The notes: a model not told the origin generated them from the letters alone. Positions 35,965-44,921 are shown, counted from the first letter of the stretch. The stretch is 64,000 nt of DNA from an uncultured Prevotella sp. (GCA_946548065.1 CAMNPM010000002.1:1-64000); one strand, 5' to 3'. A program made the numbers and translations.

Positions 35965-38900
35965 ATGATGTATGAACCGATGAGCGTGACGAATACCAAT
36001 ATACCACAGGAGTTTAACAACTTCTTCCTGAAAGACGTTTCGTTTGTAAACCTGATGACGAAGCGCATCTGCAACATCCTGATAGTGGCCAATCCCTACG
36101 ATGCCTTTATGCTGGAGGACGACGGACGTATTGACGAGAAGCTGTTCGACGAGTATATGGAGCTGGGACTGCGCTATCCGCCTACGTTCACCCAGGTGTC
36201 AACAACGGAAGAGGCCAGCCGCGTGCTGGAGACCACCGACATCGACCTGGTGATCTGCATGCCTGGCAATGCCGACAACGACGCCTTCGCCGTAGCGCGC
36301 GACGTGAAGATGATGGCTCCCCACGTGCCGTGTGTGGTGCTGACTCCCTTCTCGCACGGCATCACCAAGCGCATAGAGCACGAGGACATGACCATCTTCG
36401 ACTACGTGTTCTGCTGGCTGGGCAACACCAACCTCATCCTGAGCATCATCAAGCTCATAGAAGACCAGATGAACATCGAGCACGACATCAAGGAGGCGGG
36501 TGTGCAGATGATTATGCTGGTGGAAGACAATATCAGGTTCTACTCCTCCGTGCTGCCCAACCTGTATAACTACATCCTGGCGCAGTCGAAGAACTTCTCC
36601 ACCGAGGCGCTGAACCCCCATGCTGCCGCACAGCGCAAGCGCGGACGACCCAAGGTGGTGCTGGCCACTACCTACGAGGAGGCCATGCACTGGTATGAGA
36701 TGTATCACGACAACGTGCTGGGCGTCATCTCCGACACGCGATTCCCCATGAAGGGTGTCAACGGGCGGCTGGCCCACGTGGAGGAGGGCGACCCAGAGGC
36801 CGGACTGAAGCTGCTGCGCGAAATCAGACGCAGGGACGAGTACGTGCCGCTCATCCTGCAGAGCTCGGAGATTGTGAACAAGGAGAAGGCCGAGAAGGAG
36901 GGCTTCCGCTTCATCGACAAGAACTCGAAGAAGATGAACGTCGACCTGCGGAAGCTGATAGAGGAGCACATGGGCTTTGGCGACTTCGTGTTCCGCGACC
37001 CGAAGACCAAGGAGGAGGTGCTGCGCGTGAGCTCACTGAAGGAGCTACAGGACAACATCTTCAAGGTGCCTAACGACTCGATGCTCTACCACATCTCGCG
37101 CAACCACATGAGCCGCTGGCTCTGCGCAAGGGCCATCTTCCCCGTGTCGGCATTCCTGAAGAACGTCACCTGGCACAAGCTGCAGGACGTGGATGCCCAC
37201 CGGCAGATTATCTTCGACGCCATTGTGCAGTACCGCCGGATGAAGAACATCGGTGTGGTGGCTGTCTTCGACCGTCTGAAGTTCGACCGCTATGCCCACT
37301 TCGCCCGCATCGGCGACGGCTCGTTGGGAGGCAAGGGGCGCGGACTGGCCTTCCTGGACAACATCATCAAGCGACACCCGGAGCTGAACCACTTCGACAA
37401 CGCCACCGTGCAGATACCCAAGACGGTGGTGCTGTGTACCGACTTCTTCGACGAGTTCATGGACAAGAACAACCTGTGGGGCATTGCGCTGAGCGACGCC
37501 TCGGACGAGGAGATACTGCAGCACTTCCTGAAGGCACAGCTGCCCGATGCACTGATAGCCGACTTCTTTACCTTCTTCGATGCGGTGAAGAGCCCCATCG
37601 CGGTCAGAAGCTCGTCGCTGCTCGAAGACTCCCACTACCAGCCCTTCGCAGGCATCTACTCCACCTATATGATTCCCTACCTGGACGACAAGTACGAGAT
37701 GCTGCGCATGCTGGCCTGTGCCATCAAGGGTGTCTATGCCTCTGTGTACTACAAGGACTCGAAGGCCTATATGACGGCTACGTCGAACGTGATAGACCAG
37801 GAGAAAATGGCGGTGATACTGCAGGAGGTGGTGGGCAAACAGTATGGCGAGCGTTTCTATCCCACCTTCTCGGGGGTGCTGCGCTCGCTGAACTACTACC
37901 CCATAGGCGACGAGCTGGCGGAAGAGGGCATCGCCTCGCTGGCACTGGGACTGGGCAAGTATATCGTGGACGGTGGACAGACGCTGCGCGTGAGTCCCTA
38001 TCACCCCAAGCAGGTGCTGCAAACCTCTGAGCTGGATACGGCACTGAAAGAGACCCAGACCCGCTTCTACGCTCTGAACATGAGCCACGTGGGCGACGAC
38101 TTCAAGGTGGACGACGGCTTCAACATTCTGAACCTCAGGGTGAAGGAGGCCGACAAGGACGGAGCACTGAATGGCATCGCGTCGACCTACGACCCCAACG
38201 ACCAGATTATCCGCGACGGCATCTATGAGGGAGGACGCAAAGTAATCTCCTTCTCCGGGGTGCTGCAGCACGGCATCTTCCCGCTGCCAGAGATACTGCA
38301 GCTGTCGCAGAAATACGGGTCGGAGGAGATGCGTCGGCCCGTGGAGATTGAGTTTGCCTGCAACCTGCAAACCGCCCCTACGGGGGGAGGTGTGGAGGGG
38401 GCTTTCTACCTGCTGCAGATAAGGCCCATCGTCGACTCCAAGCAGGTGCTGGACGAAGACCTGGCTGCCATTCCCGACGAACAGTGCCTGCTGCGCTCGC
38501 ACAACTCGCTGGGACACGGCATCTCGGAGGATGTGGTGGACGTGGTGTATGTGAAGACCGACGACGACTTCACGGCAGCCAACAATCTCAAGATAGCTGA
38601 CGAGATAGAGCAGATCAACCGTCGGTTCCTGGCTGAGGACAAGAACTACGTGCTGATAGGTCCTGGACGATGGGGGTCGAGCGACTACTGGCTGGGCATA
38701 CCCGTCAAGTGGCCGCACATCTCGGCAGCGCGCGTCATCGTGGAGGCGGGCTTGAAGAACTACCACGTAGACCCCTCGCAGGGTACGCACTTCTTCCAGA
38801 ACCTGACCTCGTTTGGAGTGGGCTACTTCACCGTCAACACCTATACGGGCGACGGTGTGCTGCAGAAGGATATCCTCGACAGCATGCCGGCAGTGGAAGA

Positions 38901-38997
38901 AACGGAGTTCGTGCGCCACGTGCGCTTCGACAAACCCCTGAAGATCATGATGGACGGGAAAAAGCAGCACGGAGTAGTGTTGCTGCCGTCAGACTGA
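35965..38997 (+). CDS. REC-REC-PPDK_N fusion (PEP-synthase-like, no PEP-transfer domains)
   Basis: A 1010-residue protein. REC-like domain 1 (about residues 35-170) lacks the phosphoacceptor Asp (DLVICMPG) and the Lys. REC domain 2 (about 180-335) looks intact: acidic pair Glu187-Asp188, Asp257 in ISDTRFP, Ser300/301, Lys319. Then a PPDK_N ATP-grasp domain follows (about 430-830): GGKGRGLAFL, SPIAVRSSSLLEDSHYQPFAG, EKMAVILQEVV, ending in YLLQIRPI. The last 175 residues (including GPGRWGSSDYW) are unlike the mobile His and PEP barrel of true PEP synthase, and no catalytic swivelling His is seen. It precedes a sensor kinase by 22 bp. Two other ATGs (35968, 35980) are possible starts. Confidence 0.85.
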   Translation: MMYEPMSVTNTNIPQEFNNFFLKDVSFVNLMTKRICNILIVANPYDAFMLEDDGRIDEKLFDEYMELGLRYPPTFTQVSTTEEASRVLETTDIDLVICMPGNADNDAFAVARDVKMMAPHVPCVVLTPFSHGITKRIEHEDMTIFDYVFCWLGNTNLILSIIKLIEDQMNIEHDIKEAGVQMIMLVEDNIRFYSSVLPNLYNYILAQSKNFSTEALNPHAAAQRKRGRPKVVLATTYEEAMHWYEMYHDNVLGVISDTRFPMKGVNGRLAHVEEGDPEAGLKLLREIRRRDEYVPLILQSSEIVNKEKAEKEGFRFIDKNSKKMNVDLRKLIEEHMGFGDFVFRDPKTKEEVLRVSSLKELQDNIFKVPNDSMLYHISRNHMSRWLCARAIFPVSAFLKNVTWHKLQDVDAHRQIIFDAIVQYRRMKNIGVVAVFDRLKFDRYAHFARIGDGSLGGKGRGLAFLDNIIKRHPELNHFDNATVQIPKTVVLCTDFFDEFMDKNNLWGIALSDASDEEILQHFLKAQLPDALIADFFTFFDAVKSPIAVRSSSLLEDSHYQPFAGIYSTYMIPYLDDKYEMLRMLACAIKGVYASVYYKDSKAYMTATSNVIDQEKMAVILQEVVGKQYGERFYPTFSGVLRSLNYYPIGDELAEEGIASLALGLGKYIVDGGQTLRVSPYHPKQVLQTSELDTALKETQTRFYALNMSHVGDDFKVDDGFNILNLRVKEADKDGALNGIASTYDPNDQIIRDGIYEGGRKVISFSGVLQHGIFPLPEILQLSQKYGSEEMRRPVEIEFACNLQTAPTGGGVEGAFYLLQIRPIVDSKQVLDEDLAAIPDEQCLLRSHNSLGHGISEDVVDVVYVKTDDDFTAANNLKIADEIEQINRRFLAEDKNYVLIGPGRWGSSDYWLGIPVKWPHISAARVIVEAGLKNYHVDPSQGTHFFQNLTSFGVGYFTVNTYTGDGVLQKDILDSMPAVEETEFVRHVRFDKPLKIMMDGKKQHGVVLLPSD

Positions 38998-39019
38998 ATA
39001 GCATTGAGAATAGATTAAT

Positions 39020-40687
39020 ATGAAACTAAAGAGAATGAACCATTTAAACTGCAGACTGATACTTGTTGCGGCAGCTGTCGCGACAGTAGGACTGCTGGCA
39101 TCGTGCAAGGGCGGCTGGCGACAGTTGCTCGGCAACCAAGAGTCGGTGGTCGTGAGTCCGCTGGCCAAAGAGCTGGGATACAGCAAGGAGCGGCCCCTGG
39201 TGATGGGCATGAACACCAGCTATGCGCCGCTGCAGTATGTAGACGACAAAGGACAGCCCTGCGGATACGACATGGAGTTTACCCGGCGGCTGATGCAGCG
39301 GCTGGGCATACCCTACACCTTCTCGCCCAACCACTGGGACAAGATGTCGCCTGGCATCCTGTCGGGCAAGTACGACCTGGGACTGCTGGTGTACTCGTCG
39401 TACCGCAAGGAACTGACCAACTACTCGAATGCCGTTTTCAGGCTCTACTACCAGATAGTGTACAGGAAGTCGGAATACAAGATGTTCGACTTCCGCAACC
39501 TGAAAGGCAAGAAGATAGCCTATATGAAGTCGCGTCCCGTAGGCCTGATGCTGAAGGATGCCGAGGCCGACGACTATGCCATCACCGACTTGGACAGTGC
39601 TATCGTAGACCTCTCGAAGGGGAAGTATGACGGTGTGATATGCTACCGCTTCCAGGCCAACTACTATATCGAACTGAACGGGCTGGGACGGAAGCTGCAG
39701 GCTGACGAGCTGTCGCTGCAGCCGCGCGAATACTGCTACGCCAGTCATAACAAGAAGCTCATCGACATCATTAATGCTGAGTTGAGGAACATGGAAAGCG
39801 AGGGGATTGTAGACGAGATTTACGGGCGCGATGTGGTGTCCAACTTCGACGCTATCCGCATTCCCGACTGGGTGTGGGCGTTGCTGGTGCTGCTGATCTT
39901 CGTATTCCTCATCGTCTTCAGCATCAACCGCTACCTGCTGAGCCGCAGACTGCTTATAGCCAACGCAAGGGCGGAAGAGTCGACGCGCATGAAGAGCAAC
40001 TTTATCAAGCAGATATCGCACGAGATACGGACACCGCTGAACATTCTGAGCGGCTACACGCAGGTGCTGGCATCGCCATCGGCCCAGCTGACGAACGAGG
40101 AGAAGCAGGAGATTTCTGCCCAGGTGATGGAGAGCACGGAGCGCATCACAGGACTGGTGAACAAGATGCTGGAGCTGTCGGATGTGAGCAGTCAGGTGGT
40201 GATAGTACGCAACGATGAGCTGTCGGCACGTGAGATTGCTCAGCGGGCCGTGGAGGACTCGGGCATTGCGGAAGCCAACCACCTGGAGTTTGAGATGCTG
40301 GCGGGAGAAGGGGCCGATGCAGTATTCAAGACCCACCGCCGTACTGCCATCCGCATCCTGGAGCTGTTGCTGGACAACGCGATGAAGTTTACGCGCAGGG
40401 CTGAGTCGTACCACCAGGCGTTGCAGGAGAACAAGAAAGAACGGGTGACGCTGAGCGTGAGCCGGACGGGCGACAAGGCGCGTTTCGTGGTGGAGGATAC
40501 GGGAATCGGTGTGCCTGCAAAGGATGCTGAGCGCATCTTCGACGAGTTCGTACAGCTGGACGAGTATTACGACGGTACGGGCATCGGACTGACGGTGGCC
40601 CGCAGTCTGGCGCGCCGACTGGGTGGCGACGTGGTGCTGGACACTACCTATGAGGGCGGTGCCAGATTCGTCATGACGCTGGCGTAA
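39020..40687 (+). CDS. Lipoprotein sensor kinase with SBP_bac_3 domain
   Basis: A 555-residue protein. N-terminal lipoprotein signal (lipobox LLASC, Cys29), then a type-3 solute-binding domain (about 55-270: GMNTSYAPLQYVDDKGQPCGYDMEFTRRL, DLGLLVYSSYRKEL, YDGVICYRFQANYY), one membrane helix (about 284-303), a HisKA box with His334 (FIKQISHEIRTPLNILSGY) and the HATPase domain (LLLDNAMKF, VEDTGIGVP, GTGIGLTVARSLARRLGG). The sensor resembles amino acid binders; the ligand is unknown. No receiver domain is attached. It is 22 bp after the REC-PPDK_N gene, so that protein's intact REC is the obvious phosphorylation partner. An alternative start is 39035. Confidence 0.85.
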   Translation: MKLKRMNHLNCRLILVAAAVATVGLLASCKGGWRQLLGNQESVVVSPLAKELGYSKERPLVMGMNTSYAPLQYVDDKGQPCGYDMEFTRRLMQRLGIPYTFSPNHWDKMSPGILSGKYDLGLLVYSSYRKELTNYSNAVFRLYYQIVYRKSEYKMFDFRNLKGKKIAYMKSRPVGLMLKDAEADDYAITDLDSAIVDLSKGKYDGVICYRFQANYYIELNGLGRKLQADELSLQPREYCYASHNKKLIDIINAELRNMESEGIVDEIYGRDVVSNFDAIRIPDWVWALLVLLIFVFLIVFSINRYLLSRRLLIANARAEESTRMKSNFIKQISHEIRTPLNILSGYTQVLASPSAQLTNEEKQEISAQVMESTERITGLVNKMLELSDVSSQVVIVRNDELSAREIAQRAVEDSGIAEANHLEFEMLAGEGADAVFKTHRRTAIRILELLLDNAMKFTRRAESYHQALQENKKERVTLSVSRTGDKARFVVEDTGIGVPAKDAERIFDEFVQLDEYYDGTGIGLTVARSLARRLGGDVVLDTTYEGGARFVMTLA

Positions 40688-40693
40688 GACTTA

Positions 40694-41680
40694 TTACTGA
40701 CCCCCGAGACGTGAGAAATACTCGATGATGTCTTCCCACGTCTTGAAGGTGTCGGAACCATATTCCAGGAGGGTGGCCATCGTGTCGCCCTCCTTCTCTT
40801 TGGCAATGAGGTAGTCGCCATAGAGCAGGTCGCGACGATAGGTATAGACGGTATGGTGCCAAGCGGGTACTCCAACATGCTCGGTGAGCCACTGGGCGGT
40901 GGGGACGTAGGCTGACGCTGGGGCGACGAAATATACCTGATAGTGCTCGATGAGCAGACGGATGGCCTTAATCATCGAAGACACGGGCTTGCGGTAGTCG
41001 TCCATCAGGCTCTCTATACCTATATATATAATAGGGCGCTGACGGTGCTCCTGAAGGTCGTCAATCCAACGGATGACAGGCACGACGGAGTGCATGAACG
41101 ACTGGTCGTTCATACGGTGTTCACCGTGAAAGTGGATAGCCTGGGGATAGACGGAGTGGAACAGGTCGTAGGTGTTGACGGTGGTGTCCTCGTCGCCAAA
41201 GAGGCCATAGACGCGCAGACGGTCGTCATCCGTCAGGCCTTCGAAGCGGTGTTCCGACTGTTCCTTATACTCCTTGACCAGTGCTTTGTCGACATAGAAC
41301 TCCTGGATGCCGTCGAGGCGCGGATTCTGAAACTGCTGGGTACCCGTCATGCCGTGAGTACGCATTGTCTCGCCCATCTCCAGTGCCGGGTTGACACAGA
41401 TGCGATAGAAACCTCGAAGCTGCTCGGCATACATACCACCCATCGAGGTGCCGATGATAAGGTCGGGCTGCTCCTCCTGACACACCTGCTGTAGTAGGGC
41501 GATGCCCTCCTGAGGGTGAATGGGAATGTCGGGGGCTACCACCTTAGCCTGTGGCATCACCTCGCGCAGACGCTTGACGGTACCCGACTGTCCGCTGCTG
41601 GCGAAGCCGTGGACATACAAGATGGTTTTTCCGGCCATCAGGTCGGGGAATTGCTTGATATAAGGATTCTCTGTATTCAT
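40694..41680 (-). CDS. YqiA-like esterase fused to a degenerate nucleotidase-like domain
   Basis: A 328-residue protein in two parts. Residues about 15-205 are an alpha/beta hydrolase of the YqiA/UPF0227 type: LYVHGFASSG, nucleophile Ser79 in GTSMGG, an Asp in GLFGDED and His188 in GEHRM. Residues 216-328 resemble a HAD-type 5'(3')-deoxyribonucleotidase (IIYIGIESLMDDY, LLIEHYQVYFVAPAS, WLTEHVGVPAWHHTVY, DYLIAKE), but the catalytic DxDG is replaced by GIES, so this half is likely inactive. The start at 41680 (MNTENPY) was chosen over 41704. Convergent with the kinase gene, with a 6-bp gap. Confidence 0.75.
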   Translation of the reverse strand: MNTENPYIKQFPDLMAGKTILYVHGFASSGQSGTVKRLREVMPQAKVVAPDIPIHPQEGIALLQQVCQEEQPDLIIGTSMGGMYAEQLRGFYRICVNPALEMGETMRTHGMTGTQQFQNPRLDGIQEFYVDKALVKEYKEQSEHRFEGLTDDDRLRVYGLFGDEDTTVNTYDLFHSVYPQAIHFHGEHRMNDQSFMHSVVPVIRWIDDLQEHRQRPIIYIGIESLMDDYRKPVSSMIKAIRLLIEHYQVYFVAPASAYVPTAQWLTEHVGVPAWHHTVYTYRRDLLYGDYLIAKEKEGDTMATLLEYGSDTFKTWEDIIEYFSRLGGQ

Positions 41681-41749
41681 ATTACTGTGGTATTTAGGCA
41701 GCAAAATTACAAAAAAGAAGGCAAAAAGTGAGAGTTTTATCTAAAAAAC

Positions 41750-41780
41750 TTGCAAAAGTAAAATTAATTGCCTATCTTTG
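41750..41780 (+). promoter_or_regulatory. Promoter of the aquaporin gene
   Basis: TTG (41750-41752) and TATCTTTG (41773-41780), spacing 20 nt. The leader is about 40 nt. Confidence 0.7.
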
Positions 41781-41825
41781 CGTTAAATTAGTAAATTAAC
41801 ATTAATCATTTTAAACGAAGAGAGT

Positions 41826-42503
41826 ATGAAAAAGTATTTTGCAGAAATGGTAGGCACTATGGTGCTGGTACTGATGGGCTGCGGTGTTGCCGTGAGCCTG
41901 GGTTGTGACCCTGTAAACAACATTCCCGCTGTAGTAGGTACAGCTTTTGCTTTTGGTCTGGCCGTTGTGGCTATGGCTTACACCATTGGCGGCATCTCGG
42001 GATGCCACATCAACCCCGCTATCACGCTGGGCTGCATCATTGCCGGGCGTATGGATGCCAAGGAGGGCGGTATGTATATGCTGTTCCAGTGTATTGGTGC
42101 TTTCATCGGATCAGCCCTGCTGTATGTGCTGACAGCCAATGTTCCCGGACTGGAGGGCACGGGTGCCAACGACCTGCAGGCTAATGTGTCGGTGCTGGGT
42201 GGTCTGCTGGCTGAGATTATCTTCACCTGCGTCTTTGTGCTGGTAGTGCTCGGTGCTACTGCCAAGACCAATGGGGCTACCAACAATTTCGCTGGTCTGG
42301 CTATTGGTCTGAGCCTGGTGCTGGTACACTTGGTATGTATCCGCTATACTGGAACATCGGTGAACCCCGCCCGCTCGCTGGCTCCCGCACTCTTCCAGGG
42401 TGGCACGGCTTTGGCTAACCTCTGGATATTCATCGTTGGACCGTTTGTCGGTGGCGCACTGGCTGCCTGCATCTGGAAGTTCATCGAACCCGCAGAGAAG
42501 TAA
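41826..42503 (+). CDS. MIP-family channel (aquaporin)
   Basis: A 225-residue six-helix channel protein. Both half-helix NPA motifs are present: SGCHINPAIT and GTSVNPARSLAP. The Arg directly after the second NPA (NPAR) is the usual selectivity-filter residue of aquaporins. Length matches AqpZ; glycerol facilitators are longer. It probably carries water, and no partner gene is adjacent. Divergent from the esterase gene with a 145-bp intergenic region. Confidence 0.88.
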   Translation: MKKYFAEMVGTMVLVLMGCGVAVSLGCDPVNNIPAVVGTAFAFGLAVVAMAYTIGGISGCHINPAITLGCIIAGRMDAKEGGMYMLFQCIGAFIGSALLYVLTANVPGLEGTGANDLQANVSVLGGLLAEIIFTCVFVLVVLGATAKTNGATNNFAGLAIGLSLVLVHLVCIRYTGTSVNPARSLAPALFQGGTALANLWIFIVGPFVGGALAACIWKFIEPAEK

Positions 42504-42549
42504 TGCCTTAAGGTAGAGTTTGTGATTGGCTCCCGACTTGCAGGAATTG

Positions 42550-42622
42550 TCGAACTTCGAGTTCGAGTAATACAAAGCGAGACCGCTGGCATTCCCTTCG
42601 AGGAGTGCCTGCGGTCTCGCTT
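42550..42622. repeat. Palindrome and 48-nt long hairpin
   Basis: TCGAACT-TCG-AGTTCGA (42550-42566) is a 7-bp stem around 3 nt. AAGCGAGACCGC (42575-42586) and GCGGTCTCGCTT (42611-42622) are perfectly complementary, and the inside continues the pairing (GGCATTCC with GGAGTGCC, one G-U). There is no following T run, so it is not a simple terminator. Confidence 0.85.
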
Positions 42623-42764
42623 AGGTAAATGGTATCACGTGTTTTGTAATACGCAGTTTGCATTTTGTCCAGGACGGGATGCACGGAACGTTGTAAAAGT
42701 TTTAAAATCCGTGAAATCTTTGTAATCCGTGCGACTTTCTTTTTCGTTTTCTGAAAGAATTTAC

Positions 42765-42772
42765 TAACTTTG
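42765..42772 (+). promoter_or_regulatory. -7 element of fructose-bisphosphate aldolase
   Basis: TAACTTTG, 44 nt before the ATG. No clear -33 element. Confidence 0.55.
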
Positions 42773-42816
42773 CGGGCAGATTGTGTTATTAAACTATCAA
42801 TTAACATCTTAAAATT

Positions 42817-43824
42817 ATGGTAAACTACAAAGAATTGGGTCTCGTGAATACTCGCGAGATGTTCAAGAGAGCAGTAGCTGGCGGCTATGCTATTCCCGCC
42901 TTCAACTTCAACACGATGGAGCAGATGCAGGCTATCGTACAGGCTGCTGTTGAAACAAAGTCACCCGTCATCATGCAGGTGTCTAAGGGCGCACGTAACT
43001 ATGCCAACGCTACTATTCTGCGTTATATGGCAGAGGGTGCTGTGGCTTATGCCAAGGAACTGGGTTGCGAGCATCCTGAGATTGTGCTGCACCTGGATCA
43101 TGGTGACAGCTTCGAGCTCTGCAAGGACTGTATCGATATGGGCTTCTCCAGCGTGATGTACGACGGTAGTGCTCTGCCTTACGAGGAGAACATCAAGATT
43201 TCGCGTCAGGTGGTAGAGTATGCTCACAAGTACGATGTCACCGTAGAGTGCGAGCTGGGTGTGCTGGCTGGTGTTGAGGATGAGGTTGCTTCTGAGGTGA
43301 GCCACTATACCAAGCCTGAGGAGGTCATTGACTTTGCTACCCGTACAGGCTGCGACTCGCTGGCTATCTCTATCGGTACTTCTCACGGTGCCTATAAGTT
43401 CAAGCCTGAGCAGTGTACACGTGACCCGAAGACTGGCAAACTGGTTCCCCCTCCCTTGGCATTCGACGTGCTGCATGAGATTGAGAAGAAGCTGCCCGGA
43501 TTCCCCATCGTGCTTCACGGTTCTTCTTCAGTGCCTCAGGAAGAGGTGGACACCATCAACAAGTTCGGTGGCAACCTGCCCGACGCTATCGGTATTCCCG
43601 AAGACCAGCTGCGTGAGGCCTCGAAGAGCGCTGTCTGCAAGATCAATATTGACTCTGACTCTCGTCTGGCTATGACTGCTGCTATTCGTCAGTATCTGGC
43701 TGAGCATCCTGAGCACTTCGATCCTCGTCAGTATCTGAAGCCCGCTCGTGAGAACATGAAGAAGATGTACATCCACAAGATTGTGAATGTGCTCGGTTCT
43801 AACGGCAAGCTGGCTCAGCATTAA
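42817..43824 (+). CDS. fba: Class II fructose-bisphosphate aldolase
   Basis: A 335-residue zinc aldolase that splits fructose-1,6-bisphosphate into two triose phosphates. Zinc-ligand regions are visible in HLDHGDSFE, in YTKPEEV and in VLHGSSSVPQEEV. AIPAFNFNTMEQMQAIVQAA is the usual opening and CDSLAISIGTSHGAYKF the phosphate-binding region. Length fits the type that ends with a helical tail (MKKMYIHKIVNVLGSNGKL). A single-gene unit with its own terminator. Confidence 0.94.
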   Translation: MVNYKELGLVNTREMFKRAVAGGYAIPAFNFNTMEQMQAIVQAAVETKSPVIMQVSKGARNYANATILRYMAEGAVAYAKELGCEHPEIVLHLDHGDSFELCKDCIDMGFSSVMYDGSALPYEENIKISRQVVEYAHKYDVTVECELGVLAGVEDEVASEVSHYTKPEEVIDFATRTGCDSLAISIGTSHGAYKFKPEQCTRDPKTGKLVPPPLAFDVLHEIEKKLPGFPIVLHGSSSVPQEEVDTINKFGGNLPDAIGIPEDQLREASKSAVCKINIDSDSRLAMTAAIRQYLAEHPEHFDPRQYLKPARENMKKMYIHKIVNVLGSNGKLAQH

Positions 43825-43851
43825 TTAAAGAGGCTTTAATGCACAAATAAT

Positions 43852-43881
43852 AAGGCTCCGCTTAATTGGCGGAGCTTTTTT
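43852..43881 (+). terminator. Terminator after the aldolase gene
   Basis: GCTCCGC (43855-43861) pairs with GCGGAGC (43869-43875), 7-nt loop, then six T. Confidence 0.85.
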
Positions 43882-43899
43882 GTTGGGATAAGGCCCTTG

Positions 43900-44913
43900 T
43901 TACTCTGTGTCGGAATACTGTTTGACGACAGCTCCTGTGGCAGGATGCAGTGTCAGGTGGGTGACGTAGCGCTTGAAGGGAGTGCCGTCGAGCAACTGGA
44001 GGTAGCCAAACTGCGCCATAGGGATGTCGAAGGTGGCCAGCAGTTGGTCTTCCTGATAGAGGGATAGCTGTATGGTACTGGGGACGTTGACAAAGATACC
44101 GTCGCCTTTCTTATTATCAGGAATGGGGTTGCTAGTTGGGTGCAGGTTCTTCAGCGTCAGATAGAAGGGAATGCCGGACAGGTCGTCGCTGTCGACGATA
44201 CCAGTTTTGCTGGAGAGGCGGAACACCACCTGACGGCTGGTCTCTTCCATAGGACAGATGGTGATGATCTGTTCTATGGTGTCGCGGCGGGTGATGCCTG
44301 AAAACAGCATCGTCAGCATGTTACATTGATGGTCAATCTCGTTGAGCATCCGCTGCAGTTGTCGCTCGTCCTGGGGCATCTCGTCTGCTTCACCTGTGGC
44401 CAGCAGTTGGCGACGCTGGCGCAGTTCGGTAATCTGCAGGGCTGTCAGTTCGGCCATCTTTGCAGTACTGCCTGCAGCAAGAGCTTCGGCACTGAGGTAC
44501 GTCTTAGGCTGAATTGCTGGTTGCGACGCTTTTGTAGTCTGGAACATAGAGCGGTATGGGCTGTCTGGCGCAGGAAGGGGGGTGTCGTTGACAGCCTGCA
44601 GTATCCCTTCGCTGCTCAGGCGGATGTCGGCAGCCTCGCCCTTCCCTTTGAGCTGGAGCGTAAAGCACTTGGAGGTGTCGCGAACACCCAGGGTACTCAG
44701 TTCGCAGCTGACAACCCGGTGCTGAACCTGTTGCTGCTGCTGGATATGGTCCAGCTGCAGGTAGCGCTTAGCGTAATGGGAAAATTCTCCAGGTGTATAG
44801 GTACGTTTCTCTATCAGCAGATGTATACGTATAGCGGTCTTGGGCAGATAATACACTTGTGCACTAAGTGGCAAGACGACAGCGAGGTAAAGAAGAATAA
44901 AAAGTTTTCTCAT
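43900..44913 (-). CDS. DUF4831-like exported protein
   Basis: A 337-residue protein with a signal peptide (LLYLAVVLPLSA-QV). The mature part opens YYLPKTAIRIHLLIEKRTYTPGEFSHYAKRYL and contains repeated beta-strand and helix segments (TAKMAELTALQITELRQRRQLLATGEADEMP), ending KRYVTHLTLHPATGAVVKQ. This matches my memory of the DUF4831 family in Bacteroidales; members are exported and of unknown role. It lies 8 bp after the NAD(P)HX repair gene, with which it probably shares a transcript, but nothing links their functions. Confidence 0.65.
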   Translation of the reverse strand: MRKLFILLYLAVVLPLSAQVYYLPKTAIRIHLLIEKRTYTPGEFSHYAKRYLQLDHIQQQQQVQHRVVSCELSTLGVRDTSKCFTLQLKGKGEAADIRLSSEGILQAVNDTPLPAPDSPYRSMFQTTKASQPAIQPKTYLSAEALAAGSTAKMAELTALQITELRQRRQLLATGEADEMPQDERQLQRMLNEIDHQCNMLTMLFSGITRRDTIEQIITICPMEETSRQVVFRLSSKTGIVDSDDLSGIPFYLTLKNLHPTSNPIPDNKKGDGIFVNVPSTIQLSLYQEDQLLATFDIPMAQFGYLQLLDGTPFKRYVTHLTLHPATGAVVKQYSDTE

Positions 44914-44921
44914 ACCTCGGC

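Larger units (their letters stand above)
42504..42816. other. Gene-free interval with palindromic elements
   Basis: A 313-bp stretch with no gene. It holds a 17-nt palindrome (42550-42566), a long hairpin (42575-42622), two nearby AATCCGTG copies (about 42710 and 42725) and the aldolase -7 element at 42765-42772. Confidence 0.7.

Noticed and set aside
37045-38970. 641-residue minus-strand ORF opposite the REC-PPDK_N gene
   Set aside because: Rich in His/Val/Gln with no domain; a codon-bias shadow of the plus-strand gene.
35965-38997. Genuine phosphoenolpyruvate synthase (ppsA)
   Set aside because: The PEP-binding barrel and the catalytic His domain are not visible, so the gene symbol is not justified.
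39044-40414. 456-residue minus-strand ORF opposite the sensor kinase
   Set aside because: The same shadow effect; the plus strand has clear domains.
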